Source: Strigamia acuminata
Lineage: Eukaryota > Arthropoda > Chilopoda > Geophilomorpha > Linotaeniidae
Assembly (NCBI GenBank): GCA_949358305.1
Contig: OX442314.1
Span: 1,395,887-1,459,886, forward strand
Length of the DNA stretch: 64,000 bases
Direction of reading: 5' to 3'
A model generated the notes under the pieces. It was not told the origin of the DNA. It worked only from the letters and a program-made list of their open reading frames with translations, and did no database searches. Position 1 is the stretch's first letter, and every line of letters begins with the position of its first letter. The position numbers were made by a program, and so were the translations under genes. Positions 29,008 through 39,313 of this stretch are shown piece after piece.

Positions 29008-31834
29008 CGTAATTGTATATTCAGATAATTGGGATGATCATCTCAAACATGTTCGAGATGTTTTGGAAAGGCTTAACCAAGCCAACATGACAATAAATAA
29101 AGCGAAATCTCGTTTTGGGCGTACAGAATTAAAATTCTTGGGCCACTGGATTAAACCCGAAGGTCTCTTCGGTGATCCCGATAAAATATCGGCGATCATG
29201 AAATTTCCCACCCCCACGTGTGCTAAAGACATTCAGCGCTTTCACGGCATGACTAACTTCTTCAGGAAGTTTGTTCCAAATCACGGAACTATTGCCGCAC
29301 CATACACACGTATGATGAATGAGAAAACTCCATTAGAATGGGGAGATGAGCAGACAGAAGCTTTTAATAAAATTAAAGAGCTACTTTGTGGTGACAACTG
29401 TCTACACAAACCAGATATGACTTTGCCATTTGTTGTCATGACTGACGCTTCTCATGAAGGCTTAGGAGCTGTCCTTTGCCAAGACGTCGATATATTCGAT
29501 GAAAAGAAGCAGAAAAACATTTCTGTACCCAGACCTGTAGCTTATGCAAGCAGAGTTTTACGTGGAGCAGAGAAGCGTTATACAACGCCGGAACTCGAAT
29601 GTCTCGCAGTCGTGTGGGCTATTGATCGATTTAAACCATATCTCGAATATGGTACGTTCACTTTAGAGTCAGATGCAGAAGCACTGAAATGGTTGATGCG
29701 AACGCCTGAACCATCTGGGAAATTTGGCCGATGGGCCTTAAGAATCCAATGTGGAAATTTTAAAATTGTTTTTTGAAAAGGTGCTGCTAACCAAGTTGCA
29801 GATGCACTTTCTAGAGCCCCACTAACAGAGGAAGACATTCCTCTTCGTGATCATGTGGAACCTGTCGAAATTAAACAATATTGGCCTGAGTGGGACGGAA
29901 ATCCTTCTGTTTCATTAAATCGTGCCCCAGAAAAACGAGAATATTTGGCTAGTGCGCGTTCCTATTTTTCAGAAAATTCTAAAGAATGTTCTGAAGAAAA
30001 GGAGGGGGAGGAAGTACAAGAAACCTTGTACAGTGCGTTGACTGAAGTACTTAAAGAAGTCCCTCCTACAAGGAGAGAAATAATAGATGCTCAGTTACTA
30101 GATACTGAATGCAAACGCATTCGGGAATATTTATTGAATGACAAGGTTGTTGGGATACCACAATCTGAAATAAAAGAATGGAAAAACAAAGTCAAGAACT
30201 ATTGTTTGGACAAAAAAGAAGTTGATGGTGATCAAATGATCATCTATTTTAACCCTTCGTTCGAAGAGGAATTAAACGATTCGGGAAACGGCTTTAAAGC
30301 CGTTGTACCCAGTTCACTCGTAAAACGAGTACTCTTCGCTTGTCATGGCCACCCCCTAAGCGGTCACGCTGGGATGAGTAAGACGCTTGAAAAAACGCGT
30401 TTAATATATTTCTGGCCTGGTATGAGTAGAAGTGTCAGGAACTACGTCAAAAGCTGCACGCACTGTGCTCAGTACAAGCCTATTCAACAGAAAAGGCACG
30501 CAGCTCCTTACACACCACACAACATGACCAATCCTTGGGAATGTATTAACATGGACTTGATGGGCCCGAAACCCGCGGGAAGGTCCCAAAACCAGTATAT
30601 TTTTGTCATTATTGACAATTGTACCAAGTTCGTTGAAATAAAGGCTTTGACCAAAGCCACGAGCGCTAACTGCGTTCAAGAATTAAGATCTGTTACAAAC
30701 AGATGGGGACACCCCAAAAAGATTGTGAGCGATAACGGAAAACAATTTGTTTCCGATATTTACAATGAGTATTGCGAAATGTACAACATTCGCCCGTCCC
30801 ATACAAGCACGTATCATGCCCGGGCGAACCCGACAGAGCGAGCCAATAGAGATATAAAGACGATGCTGGCTTTGTACACAGATGTGCACACGCAATGGCC
30901 ACGATATTTAGACGAATTCGCGTTCGCGATGAGAAATAATGTCTCAGCGGCAACGGGCTCAAGCCCGATGCTACTTAACACGGGGAGAATCGTAACATTA
31001 CCCTTCGACCCAAGGATTATCAAACATGCCAATCCATTTGACAAAGAAAATCCAGAGAAATATGTCAGAGTACTATTGGATGTATTGCGCAGATCGCATC
31101 AAGAGATGCATCGCAGAATTCAATTGAATTTTGAACGGCATAGAAAAATACACGAACAAAAGTTCGTAATTACGGAGTTCGAAGTTGGAGATTTAGTTTG
31201 GAAACAAACTCACATTCTCTCGTGCGCAGATAAAAATATTTCTGCTGGTTTCGCGGAGAAGAGAGATGGTCCGTGGGAAATTACTAAAGTACTTCCAGGC
31301 GGAGCGTATAAATTACGCAAATTATCTGATGGTTCGATTGAAAAATCAGTAAATATTAAAGCGTTGTATCCCTATACTCCGTCGTACCCGATTGAGACTT
31401 GGAAAATAGGACAAAAGTCCGCCTCTTACTCGCCTCAAGAAAATCCTAAATGGATGGACGAAAGTAATCAACTTCCGGATGCTGAAGAAATGGAATTAAT
31501 TCCTGAAACTTCTTCAGAAATTCCAATGGAATTATCCGACTCAACTTCGGTGCAAATTGACAAATCTGCGCCCATTAAGTCTAAACATAGACATAGACAA
31601 CGATTAACTGCTATAGAAAAGAAAGCGGCGTTGAAAAGAGGTGAAACTCCAAAGAAACCACCTCGAAAACCCCGCAAACCCCAACCGGTAGTTCCACGAA
31701 CTAGCACTCGTCCACGACGAGAACGAAAACCAAATCCTAAATATGCAGATGAAAATTTCGTGCGAAACATCACTGCAGTATTTAAAAAACCATACCAACA
31801 ACGAGGAAAAGCCTCAAAGTTCTGTTGGAATTGA
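28885..31834 (+). pseudogene. Gypsy pol: partial RT, RNase H, integrase, with one in-frame stop
   Basis: The open frame begins inside RT (PYQFVRMPFGLCNAPCTFQ), keeps the catalytic YLDD, and goes through RNase H (TDASHEGLGAVL; YTTPELECLAVVW; SDAEALKWLM). A single TGA at 29774-29776 interrupts the end of RNase H; the frame resumes with ADALSRAP. Integrase follows: zinc H-H-C-C (GHPLSGHAG, then CTHCAQYK), the catalytic core (INMDLMGP; VSDNGKQF; the Glu region NPTERANRDIK) and a GPY-type C-terminal module (KRDGPWEITKVLPGGAYKLR). The tail is basic and Pro-rich. The RT half with the first catalytic Asp, plus protease, is deleted. Confidence 0.92.
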
Positions 31835-31906
31835 TAAAGTTTTATCCAAAACTTGAAGACTGTAATTATTCACATGTCTGACAGGTGTAGTGATTTATAA
31901 TCTCAA

Positions 31907-31916
31907 CACCGGGGGA
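31907..31916 (+). promoter_or_regulatory. Internal copy of the polypurine tract
   Basis: CACCGGGGGA just after pol is identical over ten bases to the start of the tract at 35128. Either it is a second plus-strand priming site or it marks where the extra ORF cassette was inserted. Confidence 0.5.
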
Positions 31917-32284
31917 CAAGATATTACGATATTTATGGAAATTTATATTAAAAATATGAATTTGTTGCGATGAATTAAATATTCGGTAGAATATTTTAAT
32001 TTTTTGGTCGTATTTACATGTATTTTAACCAAAATACAGAGAATTACTTTGAAAAGTGATAATCTCGCGTAATTACGAAGGTACGAGACTTACGAGGTGT
32101 GATTAAACCTCGAACCCGACAATTAATAGGGAATAAAATTCCCAGGGTTCATTGCACACAAACACTTCGTTAAACACACGGATACTAGTGACTTCGTCCC
32201 TTCAACCGTCTTCGCTTTTCGACTTGAGAATTTCGACGCTAATTCATTTAGCCGACTTCAAACCCGGAAAACTAGCTTCTAATT

Positions 32285-32886
32285 GTAAGTAGTTTTCGTT
32301 AATATTCTTTGACTAAAGAATTAGAAAATTGTTCGCAACAATTGAAAATATCGGCGTCCCGATAAAAGTTATAAATTCACGTGCTGTTATAAGCGTGAAT
32401 CGGCATTAAATCACTCTGGAAGTTTAGCTATTCAGTCGAATAGTTGGGTTAAATTTAATAATTATTTATTGAGTTTAAGTACGTGGGCACTAATTATTTA
32501 AATCAAGTCGCGGTCGAGGCTTGCATAAATTATTTAGCGGTGAATTTTCGATTTGAGATATTTATTAGACTAAGTGTTAATTAATTAATACGAAAGTTAT
32601 CTTTGATATTCGAAAAGTTGGATTAAATAGTTTAAAGAAACTAAAAGGATTTTTCTTTTGAAAAATCAACAAGTTGCGATTTTTCGATGAAAATCTTTGC
32701 CGGCGAGTCCATTCTCGTGTCATAAACACAAGGGGAATGTGACTCATTAGTGTCACGTGTTAAGGGTTATAAATAACTCGAGTTGTGTATTTTCGTTGCG
32801 AACAATACGTTTTAATTCTTTGGACTCAAGGAATGACTATTTAGTGTGGAATTATTTTTAATAAAATAATTTATTTGCGTCTGCAG
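32285..32886 (+). other. Probable intron upstream of the gypsy third ORF
   Basis: A strong donor AATTGTAAGTAG (GT at 32285) and an acceptor TTTGCGTCTGCAG ending at 32886 bracket 602 non-coding bases. The acceptor is followed immediately by the ATG of ORF3. Splicing would place a short 5' leader (about 32100-32284) directly on the ORF. Confidence 0.55.
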
Positions 32887-34404
32887 ATGGGAAGTGGAAA
32901 ACACTGTTCAAAACGGAGTCATCGACGACACCGTCATGAAAGCTCCAGCTCGTCCACCTCGTCTAGTGACGAGCAACGTCGTTCGGCCGAGCGCGCTTAT
33001 ATGAGGGCCCAACCGATACCGACGGCGCCCGCCTCGATGTACGCCCTGACGCCGTTGCAACTCGCAACGCTAAACTGGCTGAGCGTCCATCCGGACGGAC
33101 TTCCGCTCGACTTAAATGCAATGATGCAGGCCCCATCCACGTCTGCACAGCCAACCGTTTACGAGTCGGCGCAATTGACCCCGCTGGCCCAGGTGGCGTA
33201 TCCGCCCGCGAACGTTATCAACGTCCCGTTGGCCCCGCATTCACCCGAATTTCGGCCGCCAACTGCAAGCGTGGCGTCCACCGTCGCCAACACGTCGAAT
33301 GCGGCTGCACCGACTGTGACGGGACAATCATCGTCTGCTATGCATCTTCCTGCTGGTGCTGAGTCTTCTGCGTCAGAATACGGATGGAATGAGCCGCCGC
33401 CGGGCGCTTTGCGCTATTCGGAGCCTGTTTCTCGCAACCGCGAGTACCGAGCGGCCAACAAAGCCAGAAAGAAGGACGAGAAGGCCCGCCTGCGCAAGGA
33501 GCAGTGCGAACGAGACATGGCAGCCGGAATACCTCACGATAACATCGTGACGGACCAGGCCACGGAGACGATCTGCCCATTTTGCGTCGGCTGTGGGTGG
33601 TGCTGCGGTGCATCCGCAGGTTCTTCTCTAATGCGTTGTCCAAACTGCCGTGGAAGGAAAACGCGACCGCGTTCGGAGCCGTGGCGCAAGGAGGTTCAGC
33701 CCCACGTGGTGAAAGGCATTAAGCCTAACGAGAAGCGATGTTGGGCTCACTGCCCCAAGTGCCGATTGTTTCTAAACAGCCGCGGCGAGGCTGTGTACAT
33801 CGACCCGCGTTTCCTCACCTGGACCCGCGCTGAAGCCAACGCTGGTGTAAGAGTCGAACTCTTTCGACAGTCGCCACCGCCATCCGAGGACTCCGAAGTT
33901 TCTACTGAAACTGTCCAAGCTGTCGAAAGCGCCGGAAGCGAGGTACAAGAGGAAATCGTTCGACCAAGAACGATGTCGCGTGGTCGAGGCTGTCTGACGC
34001 TCGACCGAGCGAGAGAAATCGCCAAGGTTCAACGAACCAACATCTTGGCACGAGGGCGAGCTCGTAAGCTTCAACAGGCCGTGGAAGCGTCGTCCAAACC
34101 CGTGGAGGATCCTCCAGTGGCCGAAACCGACGTATCCAGCGCCCCTCCAGCGTCTAAGTCCGAGACTTCGGACGACGCTCAGTTTGAGGACGTCGAAGAG
34201 TTGCTTTCCGTCGTCGATTTCGTGGCGGAGTTGCTCGAGGATCTACCGTTCCCACCTCCGAGCCCAGAGGAAATTGAAGCGTCGGAGGAAGCCGTGTTTT
34301 CCGCCGTCTCGACAGAGGCGACTGAAGAGTCGGATTTTCTGACTTCTGCTGAAGTCGAGAAAAAGGAGGAGAAAGTTTCGACTGACGTCGAAAAGAAGGA
34401 TTAA
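32887..34404 (+). CDS. Gypsy ORF3: cysteine-rich protein of unknown function
   Basis: 505 residues from the ATG right after a CTGCAG splice acceptor. The N-terminus is basic and Ser-rich (SKRSHRRHRHESSSSSTSSS). A Pro/Ala-rich middle follows, then a Lys/Arg stretch (KARKKDEKARLRKEQCERD). A compact cysteine cluster occupies about residues 230-253 (CPFCVGCGWCCG, then CPNCRGRK), with a second one near 285-292 (CWAHCPKC); both look zinc-binding. The C-terminal third is acidic and Ser/Glu-rich with no membrane segment and no signal peptide. By position (between pol and the 3' LTR) it resembles an env gene, but nothing in it is envelope-like. It could be a regulatory or RNA/DNA-binding accessory protein (inference). 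Its GC-rich codon use differs from gag-pol, suggesting separate origin. I do not recognise the family. Confidence 0.85.
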   Translation: MGSGKHCSKRSHRRHRHESSSSSTSSSDEQRRSAERAYMRAQPIPTAPASMYALTPLQLATLNWLSVHPDGLPLDLNAMMQAPSTSAQPTVYESAQLTPLAQVAYPPANVINVPLAPHSPEFRPPTASVASTVANTSNAAAPTVTGQSSSAMHLPAGAESSASEYGWNEPPPGALRYSEPVSRNREYRAANKARKKDEKARLRKEQCERDMAAGIPHDNIVTDQATETICPFCVGCGWCCGASAGSSLMRCPNCRGRKTRPRSEPWRKEVQPHVVKGIKPNEKRCWAHCPKCRLFLNSRGEAVYIDPRFLTWTRAEANAGVRVELFRQSPPPSEDSEVSTETVQAVESAGSEVQEEIVRPRTMSRGRGCLTLDRAREIAKVQRTNILARGRARKLQQAVEASSKPVEDPPVAETDVSSAPPASKSETSDDAQFEDVEELLSVVDFVAELLEDLPFPPPSPEEIEASEEAVFSAVSTEATEESDFLTSAEVEKKEEKVSTDVEKKD

Positions 34405-35127
34405 AAGGGACAAAATTAACATTCGTTATTTTTTCTGAGTGGAAATATTTTTGACTAAAAATATTCCAAGTGTTTTGTTGTGTTTGCGATTTTTCCAGTA
34501 TTCTCATGAGTAGTGTGTTCAGTTTTTATTTAAAATTAGAACTAATTATTTAAATATTCTAACGAATATAGTTGATTAAAAATTGGATTCAATTTAATTG
34601 TTCTTTCCGAATTCAATTTGATTTTGTTTGAACTAATCATATTAATATATGTTTGTTTGATTTATTTACAAATTTCATAATTATTTGTGGAAATTTTGTG
34701 TTTATTTTGCTTTGTTCAAAGTGTTGAAGAATTTCAAGTTGAAATTCGTTAATTTTTTATGACAATCGTAATAAAAAATTAGTAGTTTAGATTTTCGATA
34801 AATAAAGTTTTGCATAAATTTATTTTTATCTTGTTGATTAATAAGCTATAAAGAAGTTTATTTGATGGAGAAAATAAAATTTCTATCGAAATTAGTTTTC
34901 TCGAACATGTATCCATGTTCGGACGAGTTCATTTCCGTCGCTTAGCAACCGGGAGTTGCGCAGTACAGGGAAGCCGATTAGTCTAATCGGGTGACGAAGT
35001 TTCTGAAAGAAATAACGTGATTAAGTTTAATAAAATACTTACCCAGTGGATTAATTCGATAGAATTGGGTGAACATTTCTTATACATTAAGAATGACAAT
35101 TGAAGAGTTAGTAAACTCTACGCTTGT
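34405..35127 (+). other. Gypsy 3' non-coding region
   Basis: AT-rich DNA between ORF3 and the 3' polypurine tract. The part near 34940-35010 (TTAGCAACCGGGAGTTGCGC) is a diverged duplicate of the 5' leader near 27880. Confidence 0.55.
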
Positions 35128-35139
35128 CACCGGGGGATG
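35128..35139 (+). promoter_or_regulatory. Polypurine tract of the gypsy element
   Basis: CACCGGGGGATG directly before the TG of the 3' LTR. Confidence 0.75.
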
Positions 35140-36896
35140 TGTGATGATTACAAATCCGTATTTATCAATGTTCACAATAGATGGCGCTGTTTACCAAACG
35201 CGCGTAATTCAAACTCGATAAAACTAAAAAAGGTGTGATAAATAATTATTTAGACACGGTGAATAAAAATATAACTATTTTATTCGACATAAATTAAGTA
35301 TTATTTACTTGACAAGTTGATTCTATCGAATCAATATCCACGCTACTTACCTGTCGAAGGGAACCAACTGGACCCTTCCGGACCCCAACTGGGCCCATCT
35401 GGACATAGTCATATATTAGGTCCGGACTAGTGACCCACGAATCCGCCGATTCGTACGCTGATTGGCTGTCGCCAATTTAGTAGTTCTACAGAACTATATA
35501 AGCTCCAGTTTCTCACCCACTAACCCCCCTGGCTTGATAACTGAACTTGTATATTGTCTGTAGTTGAATTGTTATCGTTTGATTTCATTATTCTCTATCG
35601 ACACATCAGGCCACCTCAGCTCTCCACAGTTAGTATTCATTACTATTTGTTATTGCTGTTGTAGGGCTATTTCGGGAAGGCTAACTCCGGTAATAGACAT
35701 GCATTCGCATGAAATGGCCCCGTAACGTTAGCCAGCTGTTCTACGGGACAGTAGGACTTCGTACGGTGGCTTAATATAACGGTCGTATACAGTACGACCT
35801 TGCTAAATGAAAGTAGGTCCCTCAGCTAACTGGCCACAGTCCGCTGCAGGATGGTTGTTGTAAACAGCCCACGCAGGTTCCCGTCTTTCTACGATTGGTC
35901 CTTCCGCTCGTTAAAAGTCGGTAAAGGCCTAATACACAGGTAACACGCCGGGTTGGTAGCCCGTGAGTAATATCTAAAGATGTTGCGATAAATAACTACC
36001 TGGATAATGGTAATCCAACGGCAGTGGCCGATTAATATTTTACCCGGTGCTCGATCTGCTGATCCCGTCATCGTAAGGCATGCTGGCGGATGGAGGAGTC
36101 AAATCCTCCCGCGATGGTTCTCCCGACCGTCGTGACGGTCCCCGCCCCATCGTACCCTCCGGGTTAGTAACCCGTGAACAGGAGTTGAACAACACTGTGC
36201 TAAACAAATTACTCGGGCATTGGTAATCCTGTATTGGCAATATCTTTTAAACCCGGTAAGTCCATAGAAATGTTTACCTGGTGGTTGGTACCACCGATAG
36301 CGAACTAAAGCGTACAATTAAATACTCGGCGCCTGATCACGAGATCTTGTCGTCGTAAGGCATGCTGGCGGATGGAGTCTCAACAACTCCCGCGACGTTC
36401 TCTCAATTGTCGTGACGGTCCCCGCCCAATTAATATTTATATAACAATTCATTTGTTGTATTATTTTAATCACTTGACTTTTATTCATTTGAAACAATGG
36501 AATATTCTGCCGAATATTCCTGTTTATGCGTAGGACTCTTCGCATATTTAGATAAACGATGCTGCGGACCAAATACGTCTCCGTAGCGATATTTGTGACG
36601 ATGCCGCAAGTCAGCCGTATCCCTCTGGCTTCGCCCGGATCCTCAACCAGTTGATGCCGCCGTTTACACGCGTCAAGAACCCACCATTTTGTTATTGTTA
36701 TCATTCAGTAATAAATATGTTATGTCACACTAAAAACTGTAAGTTATTTCTGCTCAGCCATGAATTCCTATTTTTACACAGACTTCTGTAAGCTTATCTC
36801 GGTTAGGTTGTTGCTACTCCTAGCAACGTCTTGTTTAAACCGATTGTTTACTTATTTTAAATGGCTATTAAATCAGCCAAAAGTAGAATCGTCACA
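35140..36896 (+). repeat. 3' LTR of the gypsy element
   Basis: 1757 bases, identical to the 5' LTR except for about three transitions (in GTTATCGTTTG, CCGCTGCAGG and GTTTACTTATT). It is followed by the GAGT duplication. Confidence 0.94.
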
Positions 36897-37070
36897 GAGT
36901 AAATAATTTCGACTATGGTTATTATTTGGGCTGATTTATTTACACTTGAATTTACACTGAAATTTGCACAGAAATTTATTTTTACATTCGAAAAGTGGGT
37001 CGTTTAACTTGACATTTACACTATCAGTTGCACTGGTCGTTTAGTGCAAATTACTTTTCGAATGCGCCTA

Positions 37071-38084
37071 GTGAGCTGAAAAAAATAATCGGACACCCGA
37101 CTTGTGTGACGTGCTTGTCACTAAATACTTTTCTAATGCCCAAAAAGGGTCGTAAGCCTTATAGAAACTGCCTATCTTCAGAATCAGGTAGAACTGGCCT
37201 AGAGCTTCTTATTAAAACCTTTGGTTTTTAGAAAATCATGAATTTAACCTCAGAAATTGGACTACTGGTAAATATCAACCCCCAGAGAAAAATGTACGAA
37301 AAAATTAACCGGACAATATCATTTTCCATCCCAAAAAATTGATTTCACAAAATTAACACGTTGTTGAGCCTTTTTTGCCTTGATAACATCTTGGTTATCA
37401 GATTTAGTTGTTTAGCTATTTTATTTTTGAACTAAATCAGTGTAAAATAATGTGTGAATTATGTTGGTACAGTAAGCAAATAATCGCCTTATGGCAAATA
37501 GCTACAGATTCTGTTAAATAGTATCACAATAAATATCTGATTTCGTGGAGTCTTCAATATATTACAGATTATGACTTTTATTGATTTATTGATGTTGGAA
37601 ATGGAAGTTGAACATGCTAATTAATGGACATTTTCGATTATCATTGATTGACATCCAAGAAGTCTACCTTGAGAATGTCATTATCATTTATTGGTCTAAT
37701 TTTTCTACATTATGCAAATTTCAAAGTTGTACATATCAAGAAATGCTTTAGTACTTTTAAACATATGTTAACATTTGGTGTTAATGATTAAAACTGCTAC
37801 AACAAAATTGTTATTTTAAGTAGTTTAAGGATTAAGAACAAATCTTTTGTGAAATTATTTCATTACATTAATTTATTTAGAGTTAAGTATTCAGTTACAT
37901 CATTTATTTGTGTAATTTTTTAGTGGTGTTTGAAGTTGAAGTTACAAATTATGCCGCAATTTATGCATAGTAGCTGCATTCGAAAAGTGTGTTTATGATT
38001 GTAGTTAAACACGTTTTGTTGTGTGTGTGCGCGTGTTTAACCTCGATGTTGATCGCTGAGATGTTGGCTCAAAGATGTCTAGAT
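37071..38084. other. Spacer without a recognised gene
   Basis: AT-rich DNA between the split transposon and a hAT MITE. A fragment of the GCATTCGAAAAGT terminal family occurs near 37978. I searched both strands for the missing gene A TM1 exon and saw none. Confidence 0.5.
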
Positions 38085-38399
38085 CAGCGGACCGCAGTCT
38101 GGATACGGACCGCGGAAGGTCGAAACTTGGACCGCAGTGACGTTTTAGCGACGTTTTTCCGTTGGTTTCATTGGTTTTTCGGTGTTTTTTTCTTGTTTTT
38201 TCTGTTTTTTTCATGTTTTTTAGGTTTTATTGGTATTTATTGAGTTGTGTGTGTGTTTATTGGGGGGTTCATTTGGTTTTTAGTGTTTTTTTCCATTTTC
38301 TTAGGTTTTTAGTAAGGTTTTGAAGTGTTTTTTTTCTGGACCTCGATAAAAATTTTCAATAGTATCCGGACCCCACTTAAAATTACTTGCCGACCCCTG
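38085..38399. mobile_element. hAT-type MITE, relative of the copy at 11826
   Basis: Flanked by exact 8-base duplications GTCTAGAT (38077-38084, 38400-38407). It ends TTGCCGACCCCTG; the left end keeps CAG but has lost part of the terminal repeat. CGGACCGC and GGTCGAAACTTGGACC words match the other copy in inverted order. Confidence 0.85.
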
Positions 38400-38407
38400 G
38401 TCTAGAT

Positions 38408-38916
38408 TTAGCTTGACAGTAATGAAAGTTTGTCGTTGCTCTGTATTGCATCGTAAACTATCTTTTTGACAGGTTGATCTTTACATAGGTAACATTTTTA
38501 TCAATATTGCTTTCTGCAAAATTAAGTACGGTACTCATATTATTTTTTTGACGGATGTTAGTTTCTTTGTCGGTAAAAGAAGACAAATAAAACATTTTAC
38601 AGAATTAAGAAACATCGAGGATATAAATAGTTTAATCAGGAAACTTTATTTTGCTATTTACGGTAATTAATGTTTTTAGTTTTTATTATCGAGCAGATAA
38701 AGAGACTATGAAGTGACTCGTGAATTGATTATAACTTAGCGAATGGTGTGAGAAACATGATTTCATAATATTTAAAAAAAAAATAATTTTTCTTTTTCTG
38801 TATTATCTTTTGTAATTTGTATTTTTACTGTTTGAAAGCTTGGCAGGTGGTGTTCCTTCAGTTCTTCGAAATTTATTTCTTCGAAAATTCCGAAAAATGA
38901 TTCATTTCTTCGACAC
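38408..38916. other. AT-rich 3' flank of gene B
   Basis: No gene is seen. Short microsatellite-like A/T runs only. Confidence 0.5.
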
Positions 38917-39313
38917 TCAGTACTTCAAAACCGAATTCTTAGCTTTAAATGAAATGTAATACAAGTAGATATCTTGTAATAGTTGTGGGATGGCAAGAAT
39001 AGAAAGACCAATCATTAGTGCAAAAGCGTTTCCAATATCGCAGAACAGTGCAGTGATAGCATAGGAACGAATTTCAGTGTAATTTTCTATTATATTATTC
39101 ATGGGAGCTATGCCGAGAAAGTTGATAGGAATAGTTTCATTATGTTGGTACGTAACAGTGATTTCGTAAACTTGTTCTTCGCACGGTGGATGACAATCAC
39201 AATCTTTCTTTAAATCAGTTTGCAGAGATATCTTTACAAATGATGACATTGAAGTTTTAGCATCTTCAGCATTGGCGCATGGGGTCAAGGTGGTCTCGTC
39301 CATGAATGGCAGT
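38917..39313 (-). CDS. Gene B exon 12: TM2 of module 2 and C-terminus
   Basis: After a CTGTTAG acceptor it reads LPFMDETTLTPC, a CDCHPPC motif, NNIIENYTEIRSYAITALFC, then TM2 with G-L-S at the filter position and a 20-residue tail. It is clearly homologous to gene A exon 11. Confidence 0.88.

Larger units (their letters stand above)
25409..36896 (+). mobile_element. Ty3/gypsy LTR retrotransposon, young, internally deleted, with an extra ORF
   Basis: Two 1757-base LTRs (25409-27165, 35140-36896) start TGTGATG, end TCACA, and differ at about three positions. They are flanked by a 4-base duplication GAGT. A primer site begins two bases after the 5' LTR and a polypurine tract abuts the 3' LTR. 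Internal order: Gag N-terminus, a deletion joining it to mid reverse transcriptase, RNase H, integrase, then about 1 kb of non-coding DNA and a third ORF. The element is defective for autonomous replication although its LTRs say it moved recently. Confidence 0.94.
24715..37070. mobile_element. DNA transposon with TAGGCGCATTCGAAAAGT ends, split by the gypsy insertion
   Basis: The left part (24715-25408) starts TAGGCGCATTCGAAAAGT and the right part (36897-37070) ends with its inverted copy. Removing the gypsy element joins them at GAGT. Inside the left part are a GTGTAAACGTGTTTACAC palindrome and an array of GAATGCGGCC-type palindromic repeats. A second, right-truncated copy lies at 43256-43655. 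I see no transposase and no convincing target duplication. Confidence 0.72.
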
